This document shows positions 28,390 to 37,183 of a DNA stretch of 64,000 bases, piece by piece; position 1 is the first letter of the stretch, and each line of letters opens with the position of its first letter. The stretch is from Sphingomonas sp. LR60 (GTDB taxonomy: Bacteria; Pseudomonadota; Alphaproteobacteria; Sphingomonadales; Sphingomonadaceae): the NCBI RefSeq assembly GCF_036855935.1, contig NZ_JASPFK010000001.1, positions 2,048,501-2,112,500 on the forward strand. The letters run 5' to 3'. The translations under genes and the position numbers were made by a program. Under the pieces are notes generated by a model. That model did no database searches. It saw only the letters and a program-made list of their open reading frames with translations, and had not been told where the DNA came from.

Positions 28390-29306
28390 TCAGGGTCTCC
28401 GCCCTCTATCGCTTCGCCCGTTTCGACGACCCGCACGCGCTGCGCGAGCCACTGCTTGCCGTAGCGCGTGAGGCGGGAATCAAGGGTACGCTGCTGCTGG
28501 CGCGCGAAGGGATCAACGGCACGATTGCTGGCACGCAGGACGCGCTCGATGCGGTGATCGCACACATTCGCACGCTACCCGGCTGTGCCGACCTGTCGCT
28601 CAAGCACAGCTGGGCCGAGGCGATGCCGTTTCACCGGCTGAAGGTGAAGGTGAAGCGGGAGATCGTGACGATGGGCGTGACGGTCGATCCGTTGACCGAC
28701 GCGGGCACCTATGTCGCCCCGGCGCAATGGAACGCCCTGATCGCCGATCCCGAAACGTTGGTGATCGATACGCGCAACGACTATGAGGTGGCGGTGGGCA
28801 CCTTCGCAGGCGCGGTCGATCCGAAGACCACCGGCTTTGCGGACTTTCCCGCTTGGTTTCGCGAGCGGCGTGAGACGTTGTTGGCCGGCAAGAAGCGCGT
28901 GGCGATGTTCTGCACCGGCGGCATCCGCTGCGAGAAATCGACCGCCTTCCTGAAGGCGGAGGGCGTTGAGCAGGTTCACCATCTCGACGGCGGCATCCTG
29001 CGTTACCTGGAGGAAGTGCCGGCGTCCGAGAGCGCATGGCTGGGCGAATGTTTCGTGTTCGATCAACGGGTCGCAATCGGCCATGGGCTCGCGCCGGGCA
29101 CACATGTGCTGTGTTTCGCGTGCCGGATGCCGGTCAGCGCGGCGGATCGCGCCTCGCCCGACTATGTCGAAGGCGTGAGCTGCCCGGCCTGCATTGGCGA
29201 GCGGACGGCCGAGGAACGCGCCGGCTATGCCGAACGTCATCGACAGGAACAGCTCGCGGCGACGCGCGGAGAGACGCATGTCGGGCGGACGTTTGATCCC
29301 GACTGA
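28386..29306 (+). CDS. trhO: tRNA uridine(34) hydroxylase, rhodanese-like
   Basis: A 306-residue TrhO/YceA-type enzyme that makes 5-hydroxyuridine at tRNA position 34. The start appears to be a TTG (28386) overlapping the LytTR stop (TTGA), giving IRVSALYRFARF as the conserved N-terminus. The rhodanese domain has its active Cys in MFCTGGIRCEKS (~176). A C-terminal Cys cluster (CFACRMPV and CPAC) is present, as in the family. No better start exists in frame. Coupling to a two-component regulator is unusual and may be accidental. Confidence 0.9.
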   Translation: MIRVSALYRFARFDDPHALREPLLAVAREAGIKGTLLLAREGINGTIAGTQDALDAVIAHIRTLPGCADLSLKHSWAEAMPFHRLKVKVKREIVTMGVTVDPLTDAGTYVAPAQWNALIADPETLVIDTRNDYEVAVGTFAGAVDPKTTGFADFPAWFRERRETLLAGKKRVAMFCTGGIRCEKSTAFLKAEGVEQVHHLDGGILRYLEEVPASESAWLGECFVFDQRVAIGHGLAPGTHVLCFACRMPVSAADRASPDYVEGVSCPACIGERTAEERAGYAERHRQEQLAATRGETHVGRTFDPD

Positions 29307-29392
29307 TATTGTGGTGAACCGCCTTGCGGACCTAATACAGATCGGTAGCGTTTCCCTGGTGTAACGACGTGACCGCACCGGGGGCTAATTCA

Positions 29393-30472
29393 ATGACGAT
29401 CGATCGACAGCGCGTCGAAAACGGCGGGCTGATCCTTTTCCTGCTGCTGATATCGGTCGGATTGCTGCTGGTCGTCTCCGGATTCCTCGGCGCGCTGCTC
29501 TGGGCCGCGCTGGCGGCGTTGCTGTTCCAGCCAATCTTCCAGCGCTTCGCACGGCGCTGGCCTGGCCGACGCAACATGGCGGCGGCGCTGACGTTGCTGG
29601 TCATCACTGTCGCCGTCGTGATCCCGGCACTGATCCTCGGCAGCATGATCGTCGACCAGGCCGCGGGCGTTTACGAGCAGATGCGCAGCGGCCAGATCGA
29701 CTTCGCACAATATTTCAAGCAAATGCACGACGCGCTTCCCGGGCGTTTGCAGCAATTACTCGATAGCGCAGGGCTCAACAGCCTCGAACGCGCACAGGCG
29801 CGCGTCACTGCGACGCTAAGCAACAGTGCGAGCGTCCTCACGAGGCAGGCGCTATCGATCGGCGCGAACGCCGCAGCCTTCCTTCTGGCATTCGGCGTCG
29901 GCCTGTACGTCACCTTCTTCCTGCTGCGCGACGGCGAGCGGATCGGTCCGGCGATCGTGCGTGCGCTGCCGCTCGAGCGTTCCGTCGCGGAGCGCCTTGC
30001 GGAGAAGTTCGTGGCGGTCGTTCGCGCGACCATCAAGGGCTCGGGCGTCGTGGCGCTGGTGCAGGGCGCGCTCGGGGCGATCACCTTCTGGATCGTCGGC
30101 TTGCCCGCCGCCTTGCTGTGGGGCGTGTTGATGGCGGTGGCCGCACTGCTGCCGGCGATCGGGCCGGCGATCATCTGGGGACCGGTTGCCGTCTATCTGC
30201 TTGCGACCGGCGCGATCTGGCAGGCTGTGGTGGTGATCGTCTCGGGCGTGTTCGTGATCGGACTGGCCGATAACGTGCTTCGTCCGATCCTCGTCGGCCG
30301 CGACACCGGGTTGCCCGACTGGCTGGTGCTGGTGACGACGCTCGGCGGCATCGACCTGCTGGGGTTGAGCGGTATCGTCGTCGGGCCGGTGGTCGGGGCG
30401 CTGTTCCTGACGGGCTGGGCGATCCTGTCCGAGCAGCGCGGTGCGGAGGTGGTGGTCGAGGCGGATGGCTGA
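29393..30472 (+). CDS. AI-2E (PerM/YdiK) family membrane transporter
   Basis: A 359-residue inner-membrane protein. Helices include ILFLLLISVGLLLVVSGFLG near the N-terminus, a pair at ~60-85, and several in the C-terminal half, where TLGGIDLLGLSGIVVGPVVG is the family's conserved tail. Members export autoinducer-2 or exchange ions across the membrane; which applies here is unknown. I chose ATG 29393 with GGGG upstream; a GTG at 29369 is an alternative. It stands alone between TrhO and a small membrane protein. Confidence 0.88.
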   Translation: MTIDRQRVENGGLILFLLLISVGLLLVVSGFLGALLWAALAALLFQPIFQRFARRWPGRRNMAAALTLLVITVAVVIPALILGSMIVDQAAGVYEQMRSGQIDFAQYFKQMHDALPGRLQQLLDSAGLNSLERAQARVTATLSNSASVLTRQALSIGANAAAFLLAFGVGLYVTFFLLRDGERIGPAIVRALPLERSVAERLAEKFVAVVRATIKGSGVVALVQGALGAITFWIVGLPAALLWGVLMAVAALLPAIGPAIIWGPVAVYLLATGAIWQAVVVIVSGVFVIGLADNVLRPILVGRDTGLPDWLVLVTTLGGIDLLGLSGIVVGPVVGALFLTGWAILSEQRGAEVVVEADG

Positions 30473-30514
30473 ACGCCCAGTAGCGGACGAAGAATAACGT
30501 GTTACGTTCAACCC

Positions 30515-30799
30515 ATGACCATAGAAGCCATGCTGATATCCGGGGCCGTTATCGGCTTGCTGATTGGACTTCTCTCGCCAAGTGGGCGCGTAGGCTGCAT
30601 CATCCTGTGGATCGTTCCCATCGGCATGATCGCTTACATCGCCTTTTGGCAGTGGCAGCATCCTGAAAATTTGCGTTCGACCAGCGCGTTAGATTACATG
30701 TTTGGACCCTTGTGGCCCAGTCTCGGGGCGGGCGCGGGCTACGTGGCTGGTGGCGGCCTGCGTTTCCTCGTTCACCGCCTCAAGGAAACGGGCCGCTAA
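30515..30799 (+). CDS. small hypothetical membrane protein
   Basis: A 94-residue protein with an N-terminal glycine-containing helix (~residues 6-22), a second helix (IILWIVPIGMIAYIAFW, ~29-45) and a third weakly hydrophobic one (~70-86, GAGAGYVAGGGLRFLV). It begins with a clear ATG 42 bp after the AI-2E transporter. Its base composition (TTG, TTA and ATA codons) is a little lower in GC than its neighbours. I do not recognise the family. Confidence 0.7.
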   Translation: MTIEAMLISGAVIGLLIGLLSPSGRVGCIILWIVPIGMIAYIAFWQWQHPENLRSTSALDYMFGPLWPSLGAGAGYVAGGGLRFLVHRLKETGR

Positions 30800-30810
30800 T
30801 TACCATTTTC

Positions 30811-30905
30811 CGTCATCCCCGCGAAGGCGGGGATCCAGTACCTCTGACGTCACCCTTCCATCGCCAGACCCGCACGTCTGGATTCCCGCCTTCGCGGGAA
30901 TGACG
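30811..30905. repeat. double-hairpin palindromic repeat, family B (GCGAAGGCGGG)
   Basis: CGTCATCCCCGCGAAGGCGGGGATCCAG on the left and CTGGATTCCCGCCTTCGCGGGAATGACG on the right enclose ~40 bases. The same unit type appears at 32861 and as a single hairpin at 36434. Confidence 0.85.
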
Positions 30906-30975
30906 TTTGGGCCAGTCGAGCGCGTAAACACCCACTCCCTTTCCCCATCCGCCGCATTCCGCTACAGGCGCGCGC

Positions 30976-32841
30976 ATGCTTTCTCTCAACGGCATCACCG
31001 TGCGGCTTGGCGGCCGCACGATCCTCGACCGCGCCAGTGCCGCGCTGCCGCCGGGCAGTCGCGTCGGGCTGATCGGGCGCAACGGCGCGGGCAAGTCGAC
31101 GATGGTGCGCGTCATTGCCGGGTTGCTGGAACCGGACGAGGGCTCGGCCGACATGCCGCGCGGCGCGCGCATCGGCTATATCGCACAGGAGGCGCCCGCC
31201 GGAGACGCCACGCCCTTGGAGACGGTGCTCGCCGCCGACACCGAGCGCGCTGCGCTGCTGGAGGAAGCCGAGGCGTTCGACGGCACCGGCTGCATGGACC
31301 GGCTCGGCGAGGTTCACGACCGGCTGATCGCGATCGACGCCTATTCCGCGCCATCGCGGGCCGCGCGCATCCTGGTGGGCCTCGGCTTCGACGAAGAGGC
31401 GCAGAACCAGCCGCTCGACAGCTTCTCGGGTGGGTGGAAGATGCGGGTCGCGCTCGCCGCCTTGCTGTTCTCGCAGCCCGACCTGCTGCTGCTCGACGAA
31501 CCCAGCAACCACCTCGATCTCGAAGCGGTGATGTGGCTGGAGGATTTCCTCAAGAGCTACCGCGCGACGATCGTCGTCGTCAGCCACGAGCGCGATTTCC
31601 TCAACAACGTCGTCGACCACATCCTGCATCTGCAAGGCGGCAAGACGACGCTTTACCCCGGCGGCTATGACGCGTTCGAGCGGCAGCGTGCCGAGCGGCT
31701 CGCGCAGCTCGCTGCGGCCAGGGCCAATCAGGATGCGCAACGGGCCAAGCTGCAGGATTATGTCGCGCGCAACTCGGCGCGCGCCTCTACCGCGAAGCAG
31801 GCGCAGAGCCGCGCCAAGATGCTCGCCAAGATGCAGCCGATCGCCGAGGCGGTGAACGACCCGACGCTCAGCTTCGACTTCCCGAACCCGACCGAATTGC
31901 GCCCGCCGCTCATTACGCTCGATCACGCCGCGGTCGGCTATGGCGAGACGCCGATCCTGTCGCGGCTCAACCTGCGGATGGACCCCGAGGACCGCATCGC
32001 GCTGCTCGGCCGCAACGGCAACGGCAAGACGACGCTCGCCCGGCTGCTCGCCGCGCAGCTGACTCCGCTGGCCGGCGAGATGAGCGCCACCGGCAAGATG
32101 AAGGTCGGCTACTTCACGCAGTACCAGGTCGAGGAACTGGAGGCCGATGACACCCCGCTCGCGCATATGACGCGAGTGATGCCGGGCGCGTCGCCGGCGG
32201 CGGTGCGCGGACAGCTCGGGCGGTTCGGCTTCTCGGGCGACCGCGCGACCGCGCGCGTGGGCAGCATGTCGGGTGGCGAGCGCGCACGGCTGGCGCTCGC
32301 GCTGGTCACCCGCGAGGCGCCGCACCTGCTGATCCTCGACGAGCCGACGAACCACCTTGATGTCGACGCGCGAGAGGCGTTGGTGCAGGCGCTCAACGCC
32401 TACACCGGGGCTGTGCTGCTGGTCAGCCACGACCGGCATATGGTGGAGTTGAGCGCCGACCGGCTTGTGTTGGTGGACAATGGCACGGCCAAGGAATTCG
32501 ACGGCAGCCTCGACGATTATATCGCCTTTGTGCTGGCGGGCGACGGCAAGGGCGCGGACAAGGCCAAGGGCACCAAGCAGGAGCGCAAGGCCGCGGCGGC
32601 CGCGCGCGAGAACGACAAGGCGCTGAAGAAGGAAGCGCGCGACGCCGAGGCGGAATTGACCAAGCTGACGGCGGAGCGCGCGGCGATCGACCGCGCGATG
32701 TTCGATCCGTCGACCGCCGAGCCAAAATACGCCAAGCTGACGATGACCGAGTTGATGAAGCAGCGCGCTGAGTTGAACGATCGGATCGAGGCCGCAGAAG
32801 CGCGCTGGATGGTCGCCAGCGAGGCAATGGAAGCGGCATAA
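30976..32841 (+). CDS. ABC-F family ATPase (YheS/Uup-like)
   Basis: A 621-residue soluble protein with two ATPase domains and no membrane helices. Walker A motifs are GRNGAGKST (~35) and GRNGNGKTT (~345); signatures are FSGGWKMR and MSGGERAR; Walker B regions are LLLLDEPSNHLD and LLILDEPTNHLD. The ABC-F linker lies around residues 235-300, and a charged coiled-coil tail (~530-615) follows. ABC-F proteins act on ribosomes, in translation quality control or antibiotic protection. The length and tail fit a housekeeping YheS-like protein better than a resistance factor. Confidence 0.92.
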   Translation: MLSLNGITVRLGGRTILDRASAALPPGSRVGLIGRNGAGKSTMVRVIAGLLEPDEGSADMPRGARIGYIAQEAPAGDATPLETVLAADTERAALLEEAEAFDGTGCMDRLGEVHDRLIAIDAYSAPSRAARILVGLGFDEEAQNQPLDSFSGGWKMRVALAALLFSQPDLLLLDEPSNHLDLEAVMWLEDFLKSYRATIVVVSHERDFLNNVVDHILHLQGGKTTLYPGGYDAFERQRAERLAQLAAARANQDAQRAKLQDYVARNSARASTAKQAQSRAKMLAKMQPIAEAVNDPTLSFDFPNPTELRPPLITLDHAAVGYGETPILSRLNLRMDPEDRIALLGRNGNGKTTLARLLAAQLTPLAGEMSATGKMKVGYFTQYQVEELEADDTPLAHMTRVMPGASPAAVRGQLGRFGFSGDRATARVGSMSGGERARLALALVTREAPHLLILDEPTNHLDVDAREALVQALNAYTGAVLLVSHDRHMVELSADRLVLVDNGTAKEFDGSLDDYIAFVLAGDGKGADKAKGTKQERKAAAAARENDKALKKEARDAEAELTKLTAERAAIDRAMFDPSTAEPKYAKLTMTELMKQRAELNDRIEAAEARWMVASEAMEAA

Positions 32842-32860
32842 CGCTACCTCGACATCCTCC

Positions 32861-32960
32861 CGTCAGTCCCGCGAAGGCGGGAATCCAGACGCGCATGTTC
32901 TCGCAAGGGCCGAGACGTCAGAGGTTCTGGGTTCCCGCCTTCGCGGGAATGGGAATGACG
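32861..32960. repeat. double-hairpin palindromic repeat, family B
   Basis: CGTCAGTCCCGCGAAGGCGGGAATCCAG and the facing GGTTCCCGCCTTCGCGGGAAT...GACG. It lies between the convergent ABC-F and DUF3297 genes. Confidence 0.85.
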
Positions 32961-32975
32961 TGGTAGCAAGAGGGC

Positions 32976-33260
32976 TTACGCCTGCTCTTCGCCCTCGCCT
33001 GCTTCCTCATCGTCACCCGCGGCGGCATTTTCGAAATACGCCTCGACCGGACCGGTCAGCTTGATCGTCAGCGGACGTCCGTGACGGTCGACCTTCTTGC
33101 CGAGCGCGACGCGAACCCAGCCTTCGGACATGCTATATTCCTCGACATCGCGGCGCTCGACGCCCTTGAAGCGGATGCCGACGCCGCGTTGCAGGGCGTC
33201 CTGGTCGAAGAACGGGCTCGACGGGTCGATCGACAGATGGTCGGGAGGAGTATCGCTCAT
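32976..33260 (-). CDS. DUF3297-family protein
   Basis: A 94-residue soluble protein. I chose ATG 33260 (MSDTPPDHLSIDP), with GAGG nearby upstream; the longer frame adds an Arg-rich, unlikely N-terminus. The core HLSIDPSSPFFDQ, GIRFKGVERRDVEEYSMSEGW and GRPLTIKL is typical of DUF3297 (glutathione peroxidase-linked in some annotations). The tail is Glu-rich (DDEEAGEGEEQA). Function is not established. Confidence 0.8.
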   Translation of the reverse strand: MSDTPPDHLSIDPSSPFFDQDALQRGVGIRFKGVERRDVEEYSMSEGWVRVALGKKVDRHGRPLTIKLTGPVEAYFENAAAGDDEEAGEGEEQA

Positions 33261-33296
33261 GCTGCGCCATTGCCGCAAAGCGACGCGCGCGGCCAC

Positions 33297-33330
33297 AAAA
33301 AAACGGCGCGGGGATCGCTCCCCGCGCCGT
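33297..33330 (-). terminator. Rho-independent terminator for the Tyr-rich protein gene
   Basis: Read on the minus strand, a 12-bp stem (ACGGCGCGGGGA / TCCCCGCGCCGT) with a four-base loop is followed by seven Ts. It lies nine bases after the stop of the gene at 33339. Confidence 0.92.
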
Positions 33331-33338
33331 CGCTCGCA

Positions 33339-33707
33339 TCACCAGCCGTAATAGCCCGGCGTGTCATAGCCACGATAATAGCCGCGCGGCTCGTAATAGA
33401 CCCGCGGAGGCGGCGGCGCATAATAACGCTCGCGATAGTAAACCCGCGGCGGCGGCGCATAATAGGAACGATCGTCGTAATAATAGTTACGATCGTCGTA
33501 GCGACGATCATAGTAACGATCGCGGTTGCTCGACGCGATCGCCGCACCGAGCCCCAGCCCGATCACGCCGCCGATCAGCGCGCCGGCTGCGGTATCGCCG
33601 CCGCGATCGCGATGACGCCAGTAACGCTGCGCCTCCGCGGGCGCGGCACTGGCCAGGGCTGTCGCCATAAGGCCGGTGGCCAAGACGGTTTTCTTCAACG
33701 CAGACAT
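33339..33707 (-). CDS. exported Tyr/Arg-rich glycine-zipper protein
   Basis: A 122-residue protein with signal peptide MSALKKTVLATGLMATALASAAPAEAQ and an ideal AGGAGGT site. A glycine-zipper helix (GALIGGVIGLGLGAAIA, ~41-57) is followed by a tail packed with Tyr and Arg (DRYYDRRYDDRNYYYDD, then PPPRVYYRERYY and a near repeat). Similar small RcnB- or zipper-type envelope proteins occur in sphingomonads, but I do not recognise a defined function. It ends in a strong terminator. Confidence 0.78.
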   Translation of the reverse strand: MSALKKTVLATGLMATALASAAPAEAQRYWRHRDRGGDTAAGALIGGVIGLGLGAAIASSNRDRYYDRRYDDRNYYYDDRSYYAPPPRVYYRERYYAPPPPRVYYEPRGYYRGYDTPGYYGW

Positions 33708-33908
33708 AAACCGGACCTCCTGTACTCGCTCGCTAATTGGGACTGAACGCATATGTGTACGAGCCTGTGCCATGGCTATGGAACGTGGCGGCTGAACCGG
33801 TGCGGAATGGTGCATTCATCAGCGGTTTAATCGCGATCGTCGTTGTGACCGAAAGCCGCCGAATGGCCGGTTTGACCACGGCGATACCTCACCGTCGGCA
33901 AAGCGCCG

Positions 33909-33928
33909 GAAATATTCCGCAATATTTC
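33909..33928. promoter_or_regulatory. AT-rich inverted repeat upstream of a TonB receptor
   Basis: GAAATATT-CCGC-AATATTTC is a perfect 8-bp inverted repeat, AT-rich in a GC-rich setting, 123 bp before the receptor ATG at 34052. It may be an operator. The rest of the 344-bp gap 33708-34051 holds no gene that I can see. Confidence 0.45.
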
Positions 33929-34051
33929 ATCATCTCGACACAATCGCCGCCTAGCCGCGCCAACAGGAAGCCTTCCGCATCGCCAGGGTAAACGCCGCAG
34001 CAGCCGGCGTGCCAGCGGCGCCGCCTTCCAGTCGTATCTTAAGGGGTTTAC

Positions 34052-36382
34052 ATGCGTCGTTCGTCGAAATCGATCCTGCTCGCCAGCCTTGCCGCCGGCG
34101 TCGCGCTCTCTGCTATTCCCGCCGTCGCCCAGACCGGCAGCACCGCGCCTGCTACGCCCGAAACGGCGGCCGACGCGAGCGACGCCGGGCTCGGCGAAGT
34201 GGTGGTGACGGCGGAACGCCGTACCGAGAACCTTCGCCGCGTGCCGGTGTCGGTCGCAGTGGTCACGGGTGACGACCTGCGCACCTTCCAGGCCGGCGGT
34301 GAGGATGCGCTGGCGCTCGCCGGTCGCGTACCCGGCCTGTATGCGGAGACGACCACCGGTCGCATCTTCCCGCGTTTCTACATTCGCGGGCTCGGCAACA
34401 TCGATTTCTATCTCGGCGCATCGCAGCCGGTGTCGATCATCCAGGACGATGTCGTGCTGGAGCATGTCGTCCTGAAGTCCAACCCGGTCTATGACGTCGC
34501 CAATGTCGAGGTGCTGCGCGGACCGCAGGGCTCGCTGTTCGGGCGCAACACCACCGCCGGCATCATCAAATTCGACACGATCCGTCCCGGCCAGACCTGG
34601 TCGAGCCGCTTCAACGCCTCCTACGGCTCGTACAACACCGTCACCTTCGACGGCGGCGTTGGTGGGCCGATCGTGCAGGACAAGATCGCGGTACGTCTGT
34701 CGGGGCTGTACCAGCATCGCGACAATTGGATCGACAACAGCTACACCGGCGTCAGCCGCGACGGCACGCGTCCGGGTCGTGACGCGATGGGCGGCTTTGA
34801 CGAGCGCGACGCGCGGTTGCAGGTGCTGCTGACCCCGACCGAGACGCTGTCGGTCAATCTGTCGGGCCACGTCCGCTCCTATGAGGGCACGTCGACGGTG
34901 TTCCACCGCGGCGCGCTCATCAAGGGCCAGAACAACATCAACCTCGAACCCCGCGACCGCGTCGCACTTGATGAAGGCGCGAACAATCCGCAGGCGTACA
35001 AGACCTATGGTGGGTCGGTGAACGCAGCGTGGGACTTCGGCGCCGCGACGCTGACCTCGATCACCGCCTATGAGACAACCTCGGGCTACAGCCGCGGCGA
35101 CACCGACGGCGGTGCGGCGACCAACTTCGGCGGCGCCGGTTATGGCGAGAGCATGGGCCGCGTCCGCGACCTCGACCAGTGGACGCAGGAAGTCCGTCTC
35201 GCCAGCAACGGCGATGGGGTGTTCAAGTGGCAGTTCGGCGGCTTCTATTTCGACAGCCGCGACGACACCGAATTCTACCAGCGCGGCTATTTCCTGCTGC
35301 CGGGCGATGCGCAGCGCAACGTCAACAACTGGGTCCGGCTGCATAACGTCAACACCAGCTGGGCGGTGTTCGGGCAGGCCAGCTATCGGCTTGCCGAGCG
35401 CCTGACGCTGACCGCCGGCGCGCGCTACACCGAGGACGACAAGGACACCCGACTGGTCCGCGCCGGACGCAACGCCACGGGGACCGTCGATACCTTCCCG
35501 GCGACCGCGCCGCGTGCGATCAAGTTGACCGGCAAGGAGCCGAGCTGGGATCTGTCCGCGCTTTACGAGATCGACCCGACCGCGAGCATCTATGCCCGCG
35601 TCGCGCGCGGTTTCCGCGGGCCGACGATCCAGGGGCGCTCGGCGGTATTCAACACGCCGTTCTCCACCGCCAACAGCGAGACGATCATGTCGTACGAGGC
35701 GGGCGTGAAGACGCAGCCGACCTCGAAGCTGCGCCTCAACGCCACCGCCTTCACCTATCGGGTGAACGACATCCAGCTGAACGGCAATGACGCGAACGGC
35801 AACGGCACGCTGTTCAACGCCGATCACGCCAACGCCTACGGCGTCGAGGCGGAGATGGACTGGCGACCGATCCGCAACATCACCTTCTCGCTCGGCGGCA
35901 GCGCGATCCACACCGAGATCAAGGACAAGCGTGTCTTCGCACAGGTTTGCGCCTTCGGTGGTCAGGTGACCTGCACGGTGCTCGACCCGACGGTGAAAGC
36001 GACGATCTTCGGCGCGCCGGCGGTGCTGGCGCAGATCGACGGGAACCCGCTGCCCAACGCGCCGCGGTGGCAGGTCGATGCGGCGGTTCGTTACGATATC
36101 CCGCTGTCGGACCGCGGCAACTTCTTCGTGGCGAGCGACGTCAACATGCAGGGCTATACGAACTTCGTCCTGTACAAGACGCGTGAATTCTTCGCGAGCG
36201 ACAATCTGGAGCTGGGGCTCAAGGCCGGCTTCACCACCGCGGATGGCCGCTATGAGATTGCGGCGTTTGCGCGCAACATCACCAACGAGAAGAACCTCAA
36301 GGGCGTGATCGAGAACTATAACGCCGCCGTGTTCAACGAGCCGCGGATCGTCGGCGTCTCGCTGAGCGGCAAGTTCGACTGA
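34052..36382 (+). CDS. TonB-dependent receptor
   Basis: A 776-residue outer-membrane receptor. ATG 34052 follows AAGGGG and begins a signal peptide (LLASLAAGVALSAIPAVAQ). The TonB box region is EVVVTAERR (~50), then a plug with VPVSVAVVTGDDL and VEVLRGPQGSLFGRNTTAG, as in siderophore/vitamin-type receptors, and a barrel ending VGVSLSGKFD. The length is typical of FecA/CirA-like receptors in sphingomonads. The substrate is unknown. A hairpin terminator follows. Confidence 0.92.
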   Translation: MRRSSKSILLASLAAGVALSAIPAVAQTGSTAPATPETAADASDAGLGEVVVTAERRTENLRRVPVSVAVVTGDDLRTFQAGGEDALALAGRVPGLYAETTTGRIFPRFYIRGLGNIDFYLGASQPVSIIQDDVVLEHVVLKSNPVYDVANVEVLRGPQGSLFGRNTTAGIIKFDTIRPGQTWSSRFNASYGSYNTVTFDGGVGGPIVQDKIAVRLSGLYQHRDNWIDNSYTGVSRDGTRPGRDAMGGFDERDARLQVLLTPTETLSVNLSGHVRSYEGTSTVFHRGALIKGQNNINLEPRDRVALDEGANNPQAYKTYGGSVNAAWDFGAATLTSITAYETTSGYSRGDTDGGAATNFGGAGYGESMGRVRDLDQWTQEVRLASNGDGVFKWQFGGFYFDSRDDTEFYQRGYFLLPGDAQRNVNNWVRLHNVNTSWAVFGQASYRLAERLTLTAGARYTEDDKDTRLVRAGRNATGTVDTFPATAPRAIKLTGKEPSWDLSALYEIDPTASIYARVARGFRGPTIQGRSAVFNTPFSTANSETIMSYEAGVKTQPTSKLRLNATAFTYRVNDIQLNGNDANGNGTLFNADHANAYGVEAEMDWRPIRNITFSLGGSAIHTEIKDKRVFAQVCAFGGQVTCTVLDPTVKATIFGAPAVLAQIDGNPLPNAPRWQVDAAVRYDIPLSDRGNFFVASDVNMQGYTNFVLYKTREFFASDNLELGLKAGFTTADGRYEIAAFARNITNEKNLKGVIENYNAAVFNEPRIVGVSLSGKFD

Positions 36383-36392
36383 GCTGATACTT

Positions 36393-36412
36393 GGGGAGGC
36401 TTCGGCCTCCCC
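36393..36412 (+). terminator. hairpin terminator after the TonB receptor
   Basis: GGGGAGGC-TTCG-GCCTCCCC is a perfect 8-bp stem with a stable UUCG loop, followed by GTCTAACC. The T tract is weak. Confidence 0.65.
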
Positions 36413-36433
36413 GTCTAACCCATCATCCCAGCC

Positions 36434-36461
36434 CGTCATTCCCGCGAAGGCGGGAATGACG
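36434..36461. repeat. single-hairpin repeat GTCATTCCCGCGAAGGCGGGAATGAC
   Basis: A complete short palindrome of the same unit as at 30811 and 32861, here without a partner, between convergent genes. Confidence 0.8.
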
Positions 36462-36469
36462 AGGATCAA

Positions 36470-37165
36470 TTACGCAATCTCCTCGATCCAGTCGGGCAAC
36501 TCCGCCAATCGTGACAATTGACGGAAGCGCGGGTGGTCTGCTGGCGCGGTCGCCACCTCGTGCGCCCATGCCAGCGGCTGCGGGATGTACGCACCCCATG
36601 CGCCTGCCTCCAGCGCGGGCAGCACATCCGAGCGCATCGAATCGCCGGCCATCACCGCGCGTTCGGGTGTGCAGCCATAGCGATGGAAGACGCGGACGAA
36701 CGTCTCGGCGCGCTTGTCGCTGACGATCTCGACACCGGTGAAGAGCTGCCCCAGCCCGGAGGCGGCCAGCTTCACCTCCTGGTGGAGCAGATCGCCCTTG
36801 GTCACCAACACCAACCGCCCGATCGCCGCCAATCGCTCGAGCGTCTCACCGATCCCGTCGAGCAACTCGACCGGATGCGCGAGCAACTCGCGCCCGATTG
36901 CAAGGATGCGCCGCACACTCGCCGCCGGCAGATCGTCGCCCGCGAGGTCGAGCGCCGTTTCGATCATCGACAGCGTGAAGCTCTTCGCTCCATAGCCATA
37001 GTGCCGCAGATTGCGGATCTCGATCGCCTGCATCCGCGCCCTCGCCGCGGCGTCTTCGGCGTAGGGCGCGACCAGATCGGCGAACGCCTGCTCGGCCGCG
37101 GCGAAGAAGCGCATATTGTGCCACAGCGTGTCGTCGGCATCGAGGCAGATGAGATCGATCGGCAT
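36470..37165 (-). CDS. HAD-superfamily hydrolase
   Basis: A 231-residue phosphatase-like protein. The catalytic HAD motif I is DADDTLW near residue 8, with motif II LVTKGD and motif IV region AGDSMRSDVLPAL. An alpha-helical cap lies between about residues 15 and 95. The DADDTLWHN form is common in YjjG- or phosphoglycolate-phosphatase-like members. Substrate unknown. The upstream gene (unknown exported protein) ends 18 bp before its start, so they may be an operon. Confidence 0.85.
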   Translation of the reverse strand: MPIDLICLDADDTLWHNMRFFAAAEQAFADLVAPYAEDAAARARMQAIEIRNLRHYGYGAKSFTLSMIETALDLAGDDLPAASVRRILAIGRELLAHPVELLDGIGETLERLAAIGRLVLVTKGDLLHQEVKLAASGLGQLFTGVEIVSDKRAETFVRVFHRYGCTPERAVMAGDSMRSDVLPALEAGAWGAYIPQPLAWAHEVATAPADHPRFRQLSRLAELPDWIEEIA

Positions 37166-37183
37166 GGCGCGCTTCTACATTCG

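Noticed and set aside
33827..36469. An 880-codon open frame opposite the TonB receptor at 34052
   Set aside because: Same antisense-shadow pattern; the plus strand has signal peptide, plug and barrel.
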